Positions 12,201 to 22,995 of a DNA stretch of 64,000 bases are shown here, one piece after another. The stretch is from Lunularia cruciata. Lineage: Eukaryota > Streptophyta > Marchantiopsida > Lunulariales > Lunulariaceae. Where the stretch lies: the NCBI GenBank assembly GCA_948567375.1, contig OX419756.1, forward strand, positions 65,884,552-65,948,551. Reading direction: 5' to 3'. The notes beneath the pieces were generated by a model. The model made no database searches. It worked only from the letters and a program-made list of their open reading frames with translations, and had not been told where the DNA came from. Numbering within the stretch: the stretch's first letter is position 1; each line of letters opens with the position of its first letter. The position numbers and the translations under genes are program-made.

Positions 12201-13068
12201 CATCTCTCACCTCTTGGGTTTCTTTGGCTATCTCTCCCTTCTCCAAGAACGTGGCACCCTGCTCCACGCCTGCTTCCTTCCCAAGTACTAATCTCCAATC
12301 CGACTCTGTCCAGCAAGCCAGATTTCCTCTCTTCCCTTCTTCCTTGGGTCCTTCTCTTGATGATCTCAGTCATGAAACCTGGAAAACTAACATTCCAGTT
12401 CCATGCCAAGAATGTAATCCGAAGTCGGCTCAAGACTTCTATTCTTGCGATTACATCTAACCTCCGAATCGCATGATTCCTCACTGCAAATTTGGAGTTC
12501 TTCTTTCTTCCTCCCATCTCTCTTGCTTTCTCATTGTCTCTCGGTTTCACTCTTGCAACTTCTCCCTTACACACTAGCACGTCTTCCACTCTATTTCCCT
12601 TCCCACGATCACTTGCAAGACAAATTCTCAATGGCGAAGGAAAATTGCTTGACATTGCTTCGTTGCGAGCTCGATTTTTATAGAGTTGCACTTTCTTGTC
12701 TCTCTTCAATTCAAGTTTCTACCAAGAAATCACACCTCCTGCATGCACTTGTCACTGTCAATCTTACTTTGTGCACATGGGCCGCTAGTTTTGAACGGTC
12801 TCTTCTTGAATTTCTCACCCCGACAAAAGGTTGTTAGACAGACTTCACCTCGGGTTGAGCTCCTCCCGATACAAAGACTCCTTACTTTGGGTTGTATGCT
12901 GACAGGGCATTTCCAAGTACTTTGCCTTATGACGTGAAGTCACTTTACTTTGGGTTTCATCCCGAAGACTCTTTTCTTTGCCTTCTTTGGCCATACAGGC
13001 GCAATCTGACTTCTCTATACACTTCTTCTTCTCTATTTTGAAAAAAAACCAAAAATGTGGGCACCACG
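9282..13068 (-). mobile_element. B3: solo giant LTR
   Basis: This 3,787-bp unit begins TGTGACAAC and ends GGGCACCACG, the final A having mutated to G. Perfect TCAGG duplications lie at 9277-9281 and 13069-13073. Removing it restores the integrase reading LTDQGTKFLGEF across the site. It contains no primer-binding site, gag or pol. About 795 bases on the left and 360 on the right carry no gene. Confidence 0.9.
10077..12709 (-). pseudogene. LTR-encoded coiled-coil protein, heavily decayed (B3)
   Basis: This has the same layout as in B1: a basic N-terminus, the globular block with KRGIVSALMAILK and MKHQAVFFHKLFAGE, an acidic stretch and a coiled coil. It ends in VDIGSE before a TAG at 10077-10079. 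The normal ATG is not present at 12709. At least three frameshifts and many stops separate the fragments, so this is one of the older copies. A short local duplication of the RNQE region interrupts it near 10.74 kb. Confidence 0.65.
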
Positions 13069-13915
13069 TCAGGGTACAAAGTTCTTGGGGGAGTTTCAGG
13101 TCTTGTGTGACAAGGCTTTGATTGTACTACCTCTTGAGATCACCTTGAGGCAGATGGCTTAGTAGAGAGAGTGGTCCAAACCATGAAGAGAAGATTGCAA
13201 AAGTATGGTTTGCATAGAGGCCACTTGGGAGATTGGGATCTCCAATTACCTTGGTTGGCCATGGGCTACCGGTTTAACCAGCAAGCCTCTTTAGCATCCT
13301 TCTGTCCTTACTTTCTACTCTATGGATGCGATCCAAATTTACTTAGAGCCATTTGTCAAGATGCTACTATAGTTTTGGATATGGATGATCCAGATGTATG
13401 GATGAGCGTATGTTCTCAACGTGCAGAGATCTTTCAGAGAGTGATGCCAATGGCCTTTGAGAACTTGGTGAATGCTCAGCATAGAGATACTTTGCGCTAT
13501 GCTATTATTCAAGGAGGAGGTTATAGATCCTTGATCCATCAATTTTATCCAAGAGACTATGTATATCTACAATAGACAACATTGATGACACTTGATGTTT
13601 CAACCGACCGCACTATCTTGAGAGTGCGTGAGGTTTTGCCATCTAGACTCCTTGTGTTAGAAGGACGTGATGGTATTGTTTGGAAGGATCATGTGCACAA
13701 TTGTGCACCGTGCCACCTCCCAAACATTGATGGTACTATGGACCCAAGCTTGGCACTTGTATGTGCAGGCTTGAGGTGTATGTTATGTGGCTCTTCTGGT
13801 GGAGCTGCTACTATGTTAGTGTGTGATAGCTTCAAGAGGATGGCATATGGCACGTATGACTCCTCCCCTCAAGGTGGTTCGTCAAGGACAGTGGTTATGT
13901 CCTAAATGTACTTGA
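13069..13915 (+). pseudogene. Integrase core and PHD-finger C-terminus (element E)
   Basis: The frame resumes after B3 with GTKFLGEFQ. It continues through the catalytic Glu region (ADGLVERVVQTMKR), a long C-terminal domain (DWDLQLPWLAMGYRF, CSQRAEIFQRVMPMAFENL, VREVLPSRLLVLEGRDG.WKDHV), and then CMLCGSSGGAATMLVCDS from 13777. After a one-base shift near 13840 it reads GWHMARMTPPL...GQWLCPKCT and stops at 13913-13915. The spacing and the GWH, PPL and W.CP.C signatures are those of a PHD zinc finger, with two of its Cys ligands mutated. PHD fingers bind histone H3 tails, so a targeting role is a plausible inference. Confidence 0.7.
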
Positions 13916-14082
13916 CCTAAAGCTAGTTCATTCTTTATATGATATAGATTGTAGATAGGTGACTAATGATGGGGCTCCACATCACCCGGCTTTTTGATCT
14001 TTGCCCATCATAGGGTATACCATATACTTGGAGTGGATGGCTATCTGGAGTTAGAGGGACCTAACCGCCAGCTAGAGGAGCA
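13916..14082. other. No recognisable feature; probable 3' flank of E
   Basis: This AT-rich sequence follows the E integrase stop and probably contains the former polypurine tract and LTR start. I see no coding sequence. Confidence 0.4.
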
Positions 14083-14185
14083 ATTGTGGCACTTTAGAGT
14101 CTATGTATGACTTATGTGTAAGTTGTGCTTCTATAGTGTATGATGTTGATAGTGATGTATGTTTTGTAGTGATCTATATACGCAC
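14083..14185 (+). repeat. Direct repeat copy 1 (about 100 bp)
   Basis: This starts ATTGTGGCACTTTAGAGTC and ends TATATACGCAC. It recurs 558 bases downstream with roughly ten differences. It may be a piece of the E LTR or a local segmental duplication. It has no coding potential. Confidence 0.7.
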
Positions 14186-14640
14186 AATAATTGTCATGCC
14201 ATTTGTAGTGTTGCATCTAGATTGCTTGGACACTAGAGTTGCAGTGATAGTAGTTAGAGGTATTTCAGCAGTTTCCCATAGACTACTTTCCGACGGTCAG
14301 ATTTTGTGTTTGGAGTACTAACTTCATAGTGGAGCCCACCATCACTTTGCACCATTTGCACCATTGAGTGTGTTGTCAGTGGGACCATATGGGTTTCAGA
14401 CCTAGCTCAAGTCTAAGGGTATACTTTCAAAGTGCAGCTCCAAAGAGTTCACTTCTCTAATGTTGAGCCTTCGAGTTTCTGGCTATGGTGGACAGAGGCT
14501 GGCTAGCATCACTTGGATTCTCTTAGCTAGAGTGGGTGTGGCTTGACTGTAATCAATGCCCATTTGTTGGAAATTTATAGAGTGATAGATGAAGTATTGA
14601 TCTGAGTTGAGTTGATTCAAGAGTTGTAAACAATCTGATT

Positions 14641-14742
14641 ATTGTGGCATTTTAGAGTCTATGTATGACTTATGTGTGAGTTGTGCTTCTATAGTGTATG
14701 ATGTTGATAGCAATGTATGTTGTGTAGCAATTTTATACGCAC
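14641..14742 (+). repeat. Direct repeat copy 2 (about 100 bp)
   Basis: This is the second copy of the repeat at 14083-14185, in the same orientation. The sequence between the copies (14186-14640) has no gene that I recognise. Confidence 0.7.
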
Positions 14743-14825
14743 GACACCTATCTCTGGAGTATTACAAGACATTACATTTGGAACACATGAAAAGTTGACA
14801 TCATTGATGGAAAGAACAACTATAA

Positions 14826-14931
14826 TTGTTTGACAATAATCATTATTGTTCCACAATAATCAGATTGTTCTACTGATTATTGTTCCACAATAATCAGATT
14901 GACAATAATCAGATTGTTCCAATAACCGAAA
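14826..14931. repeat. AT-rich microrepeat cluster with inverted units
   Basis: The unit ACAATAATCAGATTG, or its inversion CTGATTATTGTTCCA, occurs about five times within 105 bases. It forms overlapping direct and inverted repeats. This looks like slippage or fold-back DNA rather than a regulated array. Confidence 0.7.
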
Positions 14932-15186
14932 TACTGGTTGGTTCCATGTCATCTTCGATGTCCTATCACAACTAAGAGGTTGTGCACCAAAGTCTTATAA
15001 GACCTTCTATGGTGTATAGACCTTCCTTGAAAGTCCCACCAAATGAAATACCCTCTAGTTATCCAATACGACAACTTTGGGTGTGAATCGTGCTCACTCA
15101 AAGGTAGGTCTAGTTGGTAACTCCTCCAATCTAGCTACTCCTACTTGCCATAACTCATTAGCCATTGAGTAAATCCCATGCTCCCA

Positions 15187-15242
15187 TGGTTGATAGTGGA
15201 GCTGACTTGGTTACTCAACCTAGTCAGCTCCACTATCAACCA
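15187..15242. repeat. Near-perfect hairpin, 25-bp stem, 4-nt loop
   Basis: Arm 15187-15207 is the exact reverse complement of 15222-15242 (21 bp). After one T:T mismatch a further 4 bp pair, leaving the loop at 15213-15216. It lies in otherwise undistinguished old repeat sequence about 250 bases from the gag relic at 15490. A transcript would fold into a short dsRNA stem. It could equally be a tiny fold-back element remnant. Confidence 0.75.
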
Positions 15243-15489
15243 CCTCTACTCTAGTAGTAGGAACTACATTATCCCTACTCTCACAAAGTGTGGTAGCCCA
15301 TTGGAACACTAAATTTAGGTCAACTCCCAAGGTAAACATGTCAGTGGTTGAGAACAAAGGGAAGCACATAATCAACTAAGTTGCCTCCAACATTGAGCTA
15401 GACTTAATTGGTGTAGTAGCAAGTGGTTGACTAGTAGGTAGTCTATTTTACACCCCATCACCACCTACCACACCTGCACTAGGATGTCT

Positions 15490-16435
15490 AGGAGCTATGG
15501 ATGTTTTTTGTAGTACCTCAAAGAGTATAAAAGATTGGGGAAGTCTAACTTGTCTACCAGCCTCTCCTCTTTGTGAGTCCAACTCCACTAATGCTCCTCT
15601 AGGCTTGTGGAGCACATACTACATACCTAGTCATTGCAATAGATGCATCTACTGGTGCTATTCCACACATGAAGTCTAAGATATCCCTATCACCAATATA
15701 AGAGGTGGAAGCCTTAGCACCCAAATCTGATCTCCCTTGAGCTAGGGCCATGCTAGCCAATCTCTACTCCAACTGCTCAATCCAAGTAGCCATGGCTATA
15801 TCAAAATTAAGGATAGGCATTGCACTCCTACAAGGTGTGGATCCTCTACCACCACCTTGTCCTCTATGACTTGGAGTTCCTCTACCACCTCTTATAGTAG
15901 GACCTTCACTTGTAGTAGCACCATCTCCAATAGATTTACAATGTTACTAGAGGTAGAACTTGTCAATACTACCAATCTACCCCTAGCAACCAAGCTTGAA
16001 GTGATGGAGATATAGTTTGAAGACCAATTCTATCTCCATAGCTTAATCTTTTCCAAGTGAGCTCTGCTAAACTCATTATAGTTGTCCATTGGCAGACCTT
16101 CCAAGTGTTGAAACAACCTCTTCTATGCCATGAAGGATTGCAACAAAGTCAACTATCAAACTCTTGGATGAAGTCATCCAACTCAATGGTACCATTGTAC
16201 TAGAGTAACACTTGGGACCTATGGAGGTCCCAAAAATCTCATCCATGTCCCACAACAATGGTGCCGATACACCAAGTGCACTCTCAATTGAATCAACTCT
16301 TGTGTCAAACTCTAACTCAAAGTCAATCTCTTCCCTCATTGGAACTTGAGATACAGGCTGATACCAAGCACCACTCTGAGTAAACCCCCTATGTACTATA
16401 GTGTTATCTCCTCTATAATCCCCAAAGAACTCCAT
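15490..16435 (-). pseudogene. Probable retrotransposon gag relic
   Basis: The minus strand opens with MEFFGDYRGDN and a 119-residue frame (16435-16076). After frameshifts it shows YNEFSRAHLEKIKLWR, a Gly/Arg-rich tract at about 15930-15840 (RGGRGTP...GQGGGRG), then MPILNFDIAMATWIEQLE and ALAQGRSDLGAKAS. The ELDDF/EFSRAHL-like pattern and the RGG-rich hinge resemble plant gypsy Gag, but I cannot assign a family. Several stops show that it is dead. It is in the opposite orientation to E and so is probably a separate element. Confidence 0.4.
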
Positions 16436-16799
16436 TGTGATAAACTAACCATAAATTGCAAACCATAACCATAACCATACCACCATAGGTACCCCACTGG
16501 GTGTCACCACCACGTACCAACATCAACTGAACATTACCCACTAATGTAGCTCTAACTACAACAACTACATATGGGAAAGGACAACTTGTAACCTGCCATC
16601 ACAACATGCACTCTCATGGTCTTGAGGTCATTACTTCTTGCCGTATTGGAGAAAAACATATATTGTCTAATTCTTCAAACAAATGGTGCAAGTGATAGTG
16701 GGTCCCACCATGTAATCAATACCTCATACATGAAATCTGACCATTAACAAGTAGTCTATGAGTAATTGCCAAAATACCTCTCACTATTAACACTACTAC
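16436..16799. other. Intergenic stretch, nothing recognisable
   Basis: AT-rich sequence with a CCATAACCATAACCATACCACC micro-repeat near 16450-16485. No coding sequence or RNA gene is seen. Confidence 0.4.
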
Positions 16800-17140
16800 T
16801 CCAACATCTGAGCAATCTACAAATGGCATGAAAATTCCTTTATCCATGTGAAGAAGTTCTCTTTCAAGGTGTCTGTTCCCAGATCCCAATTATCACTTAT
16901 CTCATGCAACATTGGATGGTCGCTCAATTCCCAATTGCCCAACAAGAATTCCACCTTCTTGCTATGGATCAATTCCTACCTACAATGTAATGCCCACTTC
17001 ACCAATCTTGAGAACTTGATTATGAATTCAGGAGCTCTTCTCATGTGCTTAGGTGATCAAAGGTTTGCTACTTCTTTCCCTCTCATTCCTCTCATTCTTC
17101 TCAACCCTTCTCACATACCTGCACTTGCTCCTTTTTAAAT
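16800..17140 (-). pseudogene. Unidentified minus-strand coding relic
   Basis: Reading the minus strand from about 17140 gives an almost open stretch of roughly 110 codons with one stop. It includes KHMRRAPEFIIKFSRLVKWAL and LIHSKKVEFLLGNWELSDHPMLHEISDNWDLG. The Trp-rich, amphipathic composition looks like decayed protein rather than chance, but I recognise no family. The plus-strand frame over the same bases looks like its shadow. Confidence 0.3.
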
Positions 17141-17734
17141 TCCCAAGTTTTGAAACTTCTTGCCAAAGGTGAGGAAATCCTAATTGGCCTTACTTTGGTT
17201 AACTTTGCAAAAAGTAGAAGGAATTTGAGCCTCATGTGGGTATTTAACGTGATAGCTCAACCATTAAAAATTTTGGTAGGTGTGCCCTTTGGTGAATAGT
17301 TGCTTCTCACATATGTGAGTGTATATATGATAGAATGGTCATCAATTGTAGTTCTTGATTTGTTGGTGCAACATTTAAGTTCTCAAAGTTCTTGCATACT
17401 CATTGACTTTCAGGCCAAGGGACTTCTAGCCCAAATGGTCTTCTGGCCAAAGGTCATCCTAAGCTAAAGTTCTTAGTTCAAGACAAAGAAAAGAAAGATC
17501 TCATAGAGCAAAGGGTTTCCTTGCCAAATGTTTCCTTGAATGAAGACCTTCTTTGCAAAAGAGTCAATTCCTAGGCTCTTAATTCAAATCCACTATTGCT
17601 AGTCTTCTCAAGGCACAATTTTTCAGTGTCATGTTTCCCCTTAAGGATATAGTTGCACTCAATGTGGAAGGCAAACAAGAATAAACCTCTCTTCTTCTCT
17701 ACTAGCCAACTATTTCTTCATATTTTTAAGTAAA
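17141..17734. other. Intergenic stretch, nothing recognisable
   Basis: AT-rich sequence with scattered short words such as GGCCAAGGGACTTCTAGCCC and GGCCAAAGGTCATCCTAAGC near 17413-17465, suggesting small internal duplication. No gene is seen. Confidence 0.35.
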
Positions 17735-18445
17735 CTAAGTAATTTGAAAAAAAAAGGTGTATTTTGGAAAGAGATGAGGTGTCACGTCTTCTTTCCTCAA
17801 TAATTTCATCTCATTGTAGATATGAATTACAAAGGGAGAGAGGAAGGTAGTACTCAAATTTTTCTGCAAAGTCTTTGCCAGCACCTTGACACATTGGCAA
17901 TACATCCTTACACAATCCACAAGATGTTCTACATGCAACAATTGGAAGAATGTTGCCTACCCTTGGTTGACATATGTCATCCATGCCAATCAAAAAAACT
18001 TCATGATTGATTTTGTTACAATGCCCTTGCTAGATTATTGTAGCCTTTCACCTTCTAACCATTGTAGGTCTTCTTGTTTTTGAACAAGACTATGAACTTG
18101 TTTGTCATCTCCTTGCTCAATTAGCCAATCTTGGTCCAAGTACATGGAGCTTGGGGTGGAAATTGCATCTACAAGAACCCTTTGCCAATGTGTCACCTTC
18201 AAAGCAAACACATTGCCGTATAAGTTGGAAGTATTTGTGGTACTCTGCTTGAAAATCTCCTAAATCATTAGGAGATTGGTAAGCTCCCAATTTCACATCA
18301 AAAACTACAACCGTTGAGTTATTGCATACTCATTGTAAGTTCGCCATTTCTCCACTCTAGGTGACCTCAAGGCACCTTGGGCATAGCTTTTTGCTTCTTG
18401 GGTGACATTGCTTTCATTTCTACATGAGATGATTGACTCATTTTC
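17735..18445 (-). pseudogene. Unidentified minus-strand relic
   Basis: The minus strand from about 18445 begins MSQSSHVEMKAMSPKKQKAMPK, a basic start, and continues with frame breaks through WRNGELT, FALKVTHWQRVLVDAISTPSSMYLDQDWLIEQGDDKQVH and LVQKQEDLQWLEG to frames ending near 17735. The mixture of a Lys-rich head and Trp/Gln-rich body hints at a transposon or DNA-binding protein. I cannot identify it. Many stops and shifts make it a pseudogene at best. Confidence 0.3.
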
Positions 18446-18572
18446 TTATCACTCCTCCACACTCAACTCTCAATCACCTACTCACATAGCCTTTCATTTT
18501 GCTCTCCCAAATTGTGAGTGGATACAAGTAATTACAATGGCCCGCTATTGTTCCCACATGTGAGAAACACTA
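18446..18572. other. Left flank of element F
   Basis: This short unassigned sequence ends directly at the F 5' LTR. CACTA at 18568-18572 is the expected left target duplication of F. Its partner would lie beyond the right end of the window. Confidence 0.4.
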
Positions 18573-18956
18573 TGTTACCCACATTTTTTGTTTTTTTGAA
18601 ATGGAGAAGAAGAAGTGTATAGAGAAGTCGGATTGTGCCTGTATGGCCAAAGAAGGCAAAGAAAAGAGTCTTTGGGATGAAACCTGAGGTAATGTGGCTA
18701 TAAGGCCATAAGGTCATAAGGCAAAGTACTCAGACTTGCCCTGTCAGCTTACAACCTAAAGTAAGAAGTCTTTGTATTGGGGGGTGCTCAACCCAAGCCA
18801 AAGACAATGTAACAACTTTTCTTCGGGGCGAGAAATTCAAGAAGGGACCGTTCAAAAACTGGCGGTCATACACGTGAAGTATACTTGACAGTGACAGGCG
18901 CATGCAAGAGGTGTGATTTCTCGGTAGAAACTCGAATTGAAGAGAGACAAAGAAGC

Positions 18957-20373
18957 AATGTCGAGCAATTTTCCTTTGCCATTGAGGAGTTGTCCTACAA
19001 GAGATTGTAGAAGGGAAGTAGAGTTGAAGACGCGCTAGTGTGTAGAGGAGAATTTGAGAGAGTTAACCCGAGAGACAGTGAGGAAGAAAGAAAGATAGGA
19101 GGAGGAAAGAAGAACTATGAATTTGCAGTGAGAAATCATGCGATTTGGAGGTTAGATGTGATTGCAAGAATCAAAGTCTTGAGCCGACTTTGGATCACAT
19201 TCTTGGCATAGAACTAGAACGTGAGTTTTCCAAGATACATGACCAAGATAATCAAGAGTAAATGTCTCAATGGCCTCGAGGAAGAAGGGAAGAGAGGAAA
19301 TCCGGCTCGTTGGACAGAGTTGGATTGGAGATTAGTACTCAGAAGAGAGGCAGGCACGGAGCAGGGTGCCACGTTCTTGGAGAAGGGAGAGGTAGTCAAA
19401 GAAACCCAAGAAGTGAGGGATGCATTCTCTTTGAAGAGGACAAAGAATGGGTACAAAGTAGAGAGCTATAAAGATCCGGTCAAGAGAGGAATCGTGAGTG
19501 CTCTCATGGCAATCTTAAAGCCGGAGAGAATGACTTATGTGATGAAACACCAAGCGGTGTTCTTCCATAAGATATTTACAGGAGAACCAATCAACTGAGC
19601 AAGGTGCTTCCATGGGAGAACGAGGCAGATGGTGTGGAATTTGTGGGATAAGTCGCCTCCATATTACATCATGCAGTTTGCATCTCATTTCTACTTGGGG
19701 TTGAATCTGCTCAATGCGGCGGAGCGCAATAGAATGGTGTCGCACTTTCATCCCAACTTAAGAAAGGAGGTCAATGCAAAGGAGCAATAGTATATTCTTC
19801 AGATCCGAAGCAATGATGAGTACTATGCACAAACAGAGAAGAGTGCGCAGGTAGAAGTAAGTACTCCAAAGTCAAAGAAGCGGAGTCGACAAGGAGAAGG
19901 CAAAGACTTAGAGAAGATGAGACCTCTAAAGACTAGGAGAGGAAACCCAAGGAAAGGTATGGTGGTGATCGCGTTGTTGGAAGAAGACTCGGAGGGTGAA
20001 GCCGAGTGCAAGTCCGAAGACTTGGAACGCGAGGAAGAACTTGAGCTTACACTACAAAGTGGAGATATGAGTAGTGATAGCAATGAAGGTGAGGAGATGA
20101 CATCGGTGCTTGCAAAAGAAGAAGAAGTTTGGGTGGAGCTCGAGGAAGAGAGTAACGCAAAGTTGGAGGACAAAGTGCTCAAGCAAGAGGAGAAGAAGAT
20201 TACTATTTAGAGAGGAGTTTGGTCAAGGCATAAGGCAAAGTGTGAAGTGGGTCCGAGCAAGGCAAGGGAAGAGGAGAATGCTCATTCGGGAAGTAAAGCA
20301 TTTATTCCGATACGACAACTGTAGAGAAGAGGGCGAGTATTGGGAGAAGAAGAGGTAAAGAAGGAGATCACTC
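18957..20373 (+). pseudogene. LTR-encoded coiled-coil protein, 5' part (B4)
   Basis: The normal ATG region is deleted, and the first in-frame Met is at about 18957 (MSSNFPLPL). The globular block (SFPRYMTKIIKSKCLNG, RGNPARWTELDWRLVL, MKHQAVFFHKIF) is open from 19221 to 19598. Stops of the Trp-to-TGA type and one frameshift precede the Lys-rich linker (KSKKRSRQGEGK) and the acidic stretch up to 20210. The reading then crosses the CACTC duplication and resumes at 31966. It has the same domain order as the other copies; function unknown. Confidence 0.7.
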
Positions 20374-21165
20374 TATGACAACCCGGCAAATATCACTTTT
20401 GCGGTAATTGGGTAAGTAAAGTTTGTTCCCGCATAGATACGAGTCAGAATTGGTCAAATACAAAGCAAAGTAACAATTTAGTTCTTCTTGGTTGCGTCTT
20501 TAATCTCTCTGGTAGAAACCACACCCAGAAGAGAGTAACAAGTACTGACTCGCAGTCTTGTCACAAATTAACACTCCATAATCACAACTCCATCAAATCT
20601 TTCCAAACAATCTTGATTGTGATGATTCAGGCTCTCCCAAAAATGGCACTTCACTGCAAAATGACTTTGCCTCAGAATTGTGTTCTACCCCTCCACTGAA
20701 TGCACAACTTCCTCGATCGAAATTGCTTCACATCAACTTTGCACTGCACTCACAAATGCAGAATACTACCAACACTACAATTCCTCTCAGATGTATCAAG
20801 GCATTGCTTCGATTGCACTTCACTCAGGATCAAACACACAGAATGAAGATCAAGGCTGTGGAATCTAACATCCAACAAACACACTGACTTGCACTTCAAA
20901 TTTCTCCAAACACTCACAAACACAATTGCAAAATTGATACTTGGTATCAAGCTCAAGCGACGAGCACTACTTCACAGCACTTTGCTTTATCTATTCTCAG
21001 AAATTATGAGCACTGAACAACATGATACTGCGAATGCCACTCTTAAATAGTGAAGTAATCGACAGTTCAAACAACTATACCGTTCTACCACAATTGTTCT
21101 AACCTGCAGATCCAAAATGACAATGCACCTCTTCATATCTGCCCCTTCAAATCTCAAATCGGTTA

Positions 21166-22268
21166 CTAATCTGATCCGATGTCTACTTCTTCCTTGGCTT
21201 TCAAACCCAAACCCAAAGTAATCTTACTTCCTACTACTCTGTCCTCGGGTTTCAGATCTCCTACATCTTCTACCAGATCCAACAATTCTCTTTCCTGATC
21301 TGAAATTGCACTAGTGGGTTGTTTATCTAACTCTTCATCGTTCGACCCACTCTTCCCTAATGTCTCTGAGGGCAACTCCAAAGACATTTGGGTCCCTATG
21401 TTATCTACTTCGGGTTTTGCCTTAACATCCTACCGAAGCTTTTCTAACTCTATTCTCACTAAGTCTAATCTGATCGTAATATTGTCTTCTACCTCTAATA
21501 TCTTCCTATCTACACGAGTTCTCAATTTAATCAACAAAGCGTTCATCTCGGTGTTTTTTGCTTGTCTTCGCCTCGTCTCTTACACCAACAGTTTCAACTC
21601 GTGCAATCTCGTCTCTTCAATTCGAACGCTGGCCTCTGTACTTAACATCGCGTTCACTCTGAGGACTATTTCCTTCAATGGCTCCAATCTTGTCTTGCGT
21701 TCACGTTCCCGATCTGCAAGCCATTTTTCTCTGTACATCGCCAATTCTTCTTCAAATTCGGCCTTCACCGCTTCCTTCTCTTTCTCCTTCTGTTCAACCT
21801 TCTCTTCCTGATTACAAAGTAATTCTCGTAATCTCTCTTCTTCTCTATATCTCGCAGCCAACTCTCACTGCCAGAGTTGCTTCTTCTCCTCCATACTCTC
21901 CATCACTCGATTGAGCTCTTGATCCTTCAATGCTACCCTCGCCATAGCATGGATAAGTTCGACTCTTGAATCAGCAAACTGCTGCTTCAAGATTTCATGC
22001 TCCGCTACCTGTCTCTCCCTTGTGATGTCACTCTTCATCGCAAGATCTTCTTGATAACTCACTTCTTTCTTCAGGTCTTCGATTACTTGACTCCTCTTGA
22101 CTGCTTCCGCTCTCAGTACTTCTCTCTCTTCCTCACCTCGGGTTATACTCTTCTTCAACTCCAAGTTTTCTTCTTCTAATCTTGATAAGACTTGCAACAC
22201 ACTCTTTACCTCTGGACGAGTAGACTGCATCTCCTTTTTCTTCTTCTCCATCTTCACCAATAGCGGGC
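21166..22268 (-). pseudogene. LTR-encoded coiled-coil protein, 3' part (B5)
   Basis: This is the C-terminal coiled coil. It includes LLVKMEKKKKEMQSTRPEVK, RLEEENLELKKSITRGEEE, KKEVSYQEDLAMKSDITRERQVAE and MEEKKQLWQ, then the RELLCNQEEKVEQKEKEKE block. It ends in KEEVDIGSD with a stop at 21166. Leu and hydrophobic residues recur at heptad spacing with Glu/Lys/Arg between, typical of a long parallel coiled coil. The 5' half of the frame lies beyond gypsy A, at 30071-31605. Two stops are visible in this part. Confidence 0.7.
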
Positions 22269-22947
22269 TGTGAGCCGGCCTGTCTCTCACTCAGGATGAA
22301 CCTCTGATGGCTATTATGGTAGCGCACCATGGACTAAGAAGGCAAGGAACCCCAACTCCATCATACTCCTCCAAGGCTAACACTCCAAGACTCAAGACAT
22401 TGCTCACTAGAGAACTCAATGAGAGAGAGATAGTTGCAAATGAAAGGATGATGAGTACCTCCTCACTCCTTGTTTATATACTTGTGAAATAGTTACGTAC
22501 CAAAGTTACTAATTACCATAGTAACTCAAGTTACTAGACTAAAAGTCAAGTAAAGTCAAAAAGTAGAAAGGAATATCCATTCACATGGGCATATTTCCCT
22601 TATCTTGACCCAACCACTAAAGCAAGGATTCCTTCACATGGGCTATCCTTGGACTAAAGAAGAATCCAAAACAAAAAGGCTTGCGGGCCCAAGAGTTCTC
22701 AACTCTTTCCCCAAAGCCAAACACCTAGGAATAATACCAAGTCAACACACTAAAATCCAAAATAGTGGTGCTCATCTTTTCTACTTCCTCTAAAGTAAGG
22801 TCCCATCTATCTTAGCTATGACTAACTTTAGCTAACCATGACTAATATAGAACCATCCTTTATCTCTATATAAATAATATCTCTTAAGTACTTGTAATAC
22901 CAAGCTAAATATCACAATACCACACACATGCACAAATGGGTGTTACA
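22269..22947 (-). repeat. 3' LTR of element A (679 bp)
   Basis: Bounded by TGTGAGCC and GTGTTACA on the plus strand. It is nearly identical to the 5' LTR at 29392-30070. The small open frames inside it recur in every family-G LTR and are not genes. Confidence 0.95.
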
Positions 22948-22990
22948 TTTACCCCCGGACTAAGTTTTCACTTTGTCCTCAAAGTGAAGG
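22948..22990 (-). promoter_or_regulatory. Polypurine tract and 3' hairpin (element A)
   Basis: Immediately before the 3' LTR the coding strand reads CCGGGGGTAAA, the likely plus-strand primer. Just upstream lies the inverted repeat TTCACTTTG / CAAAGTGAA around a 4-nt loop. The pair sits between the pol stop and the LTR, as in copy D. Confidence 0.8.
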
Positions 22991-22995
22991 TCTCT

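Larger units (their letters stand above)
8494..13915 (+). mobile_element. E: old Ty3/gypsy relic with PHD-finger integrase
   Basis: The plus strand carries the 3' half of a gypsy pol gene, split by B3 at 9282-13068. Only the end of the RNase H region, the integrase and a C-terminal extension remain. The upstream part has been replaced by G1 at 8493. Many stops and frameshifts show that it is ancient. The 3' LTR is not clearly recognisable, but the direct repeats near 14.1 and 14.65 kb may belong to it. Confidence 0.75.

Noticed and set aside
13171-13575. 134-residue open frame as a possible host gene
   Set aside because: It is the gypsy integrase of element E and continues the reading broken by B3.
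14826-14931. CRISPR-like or regulatory array
   Set aside because: The repeats are short, AT-rich, overlapping and mixed in orientation with no spacers, so simple sequence is the better explanation.
22605-22793. 62-codon frame (MTQPLKQGF...) repeated in many places
   Set aside because: It lies inside every family-G LTR, antisense to LTR transcription, and recurs only because the LTRs are copies of one another.
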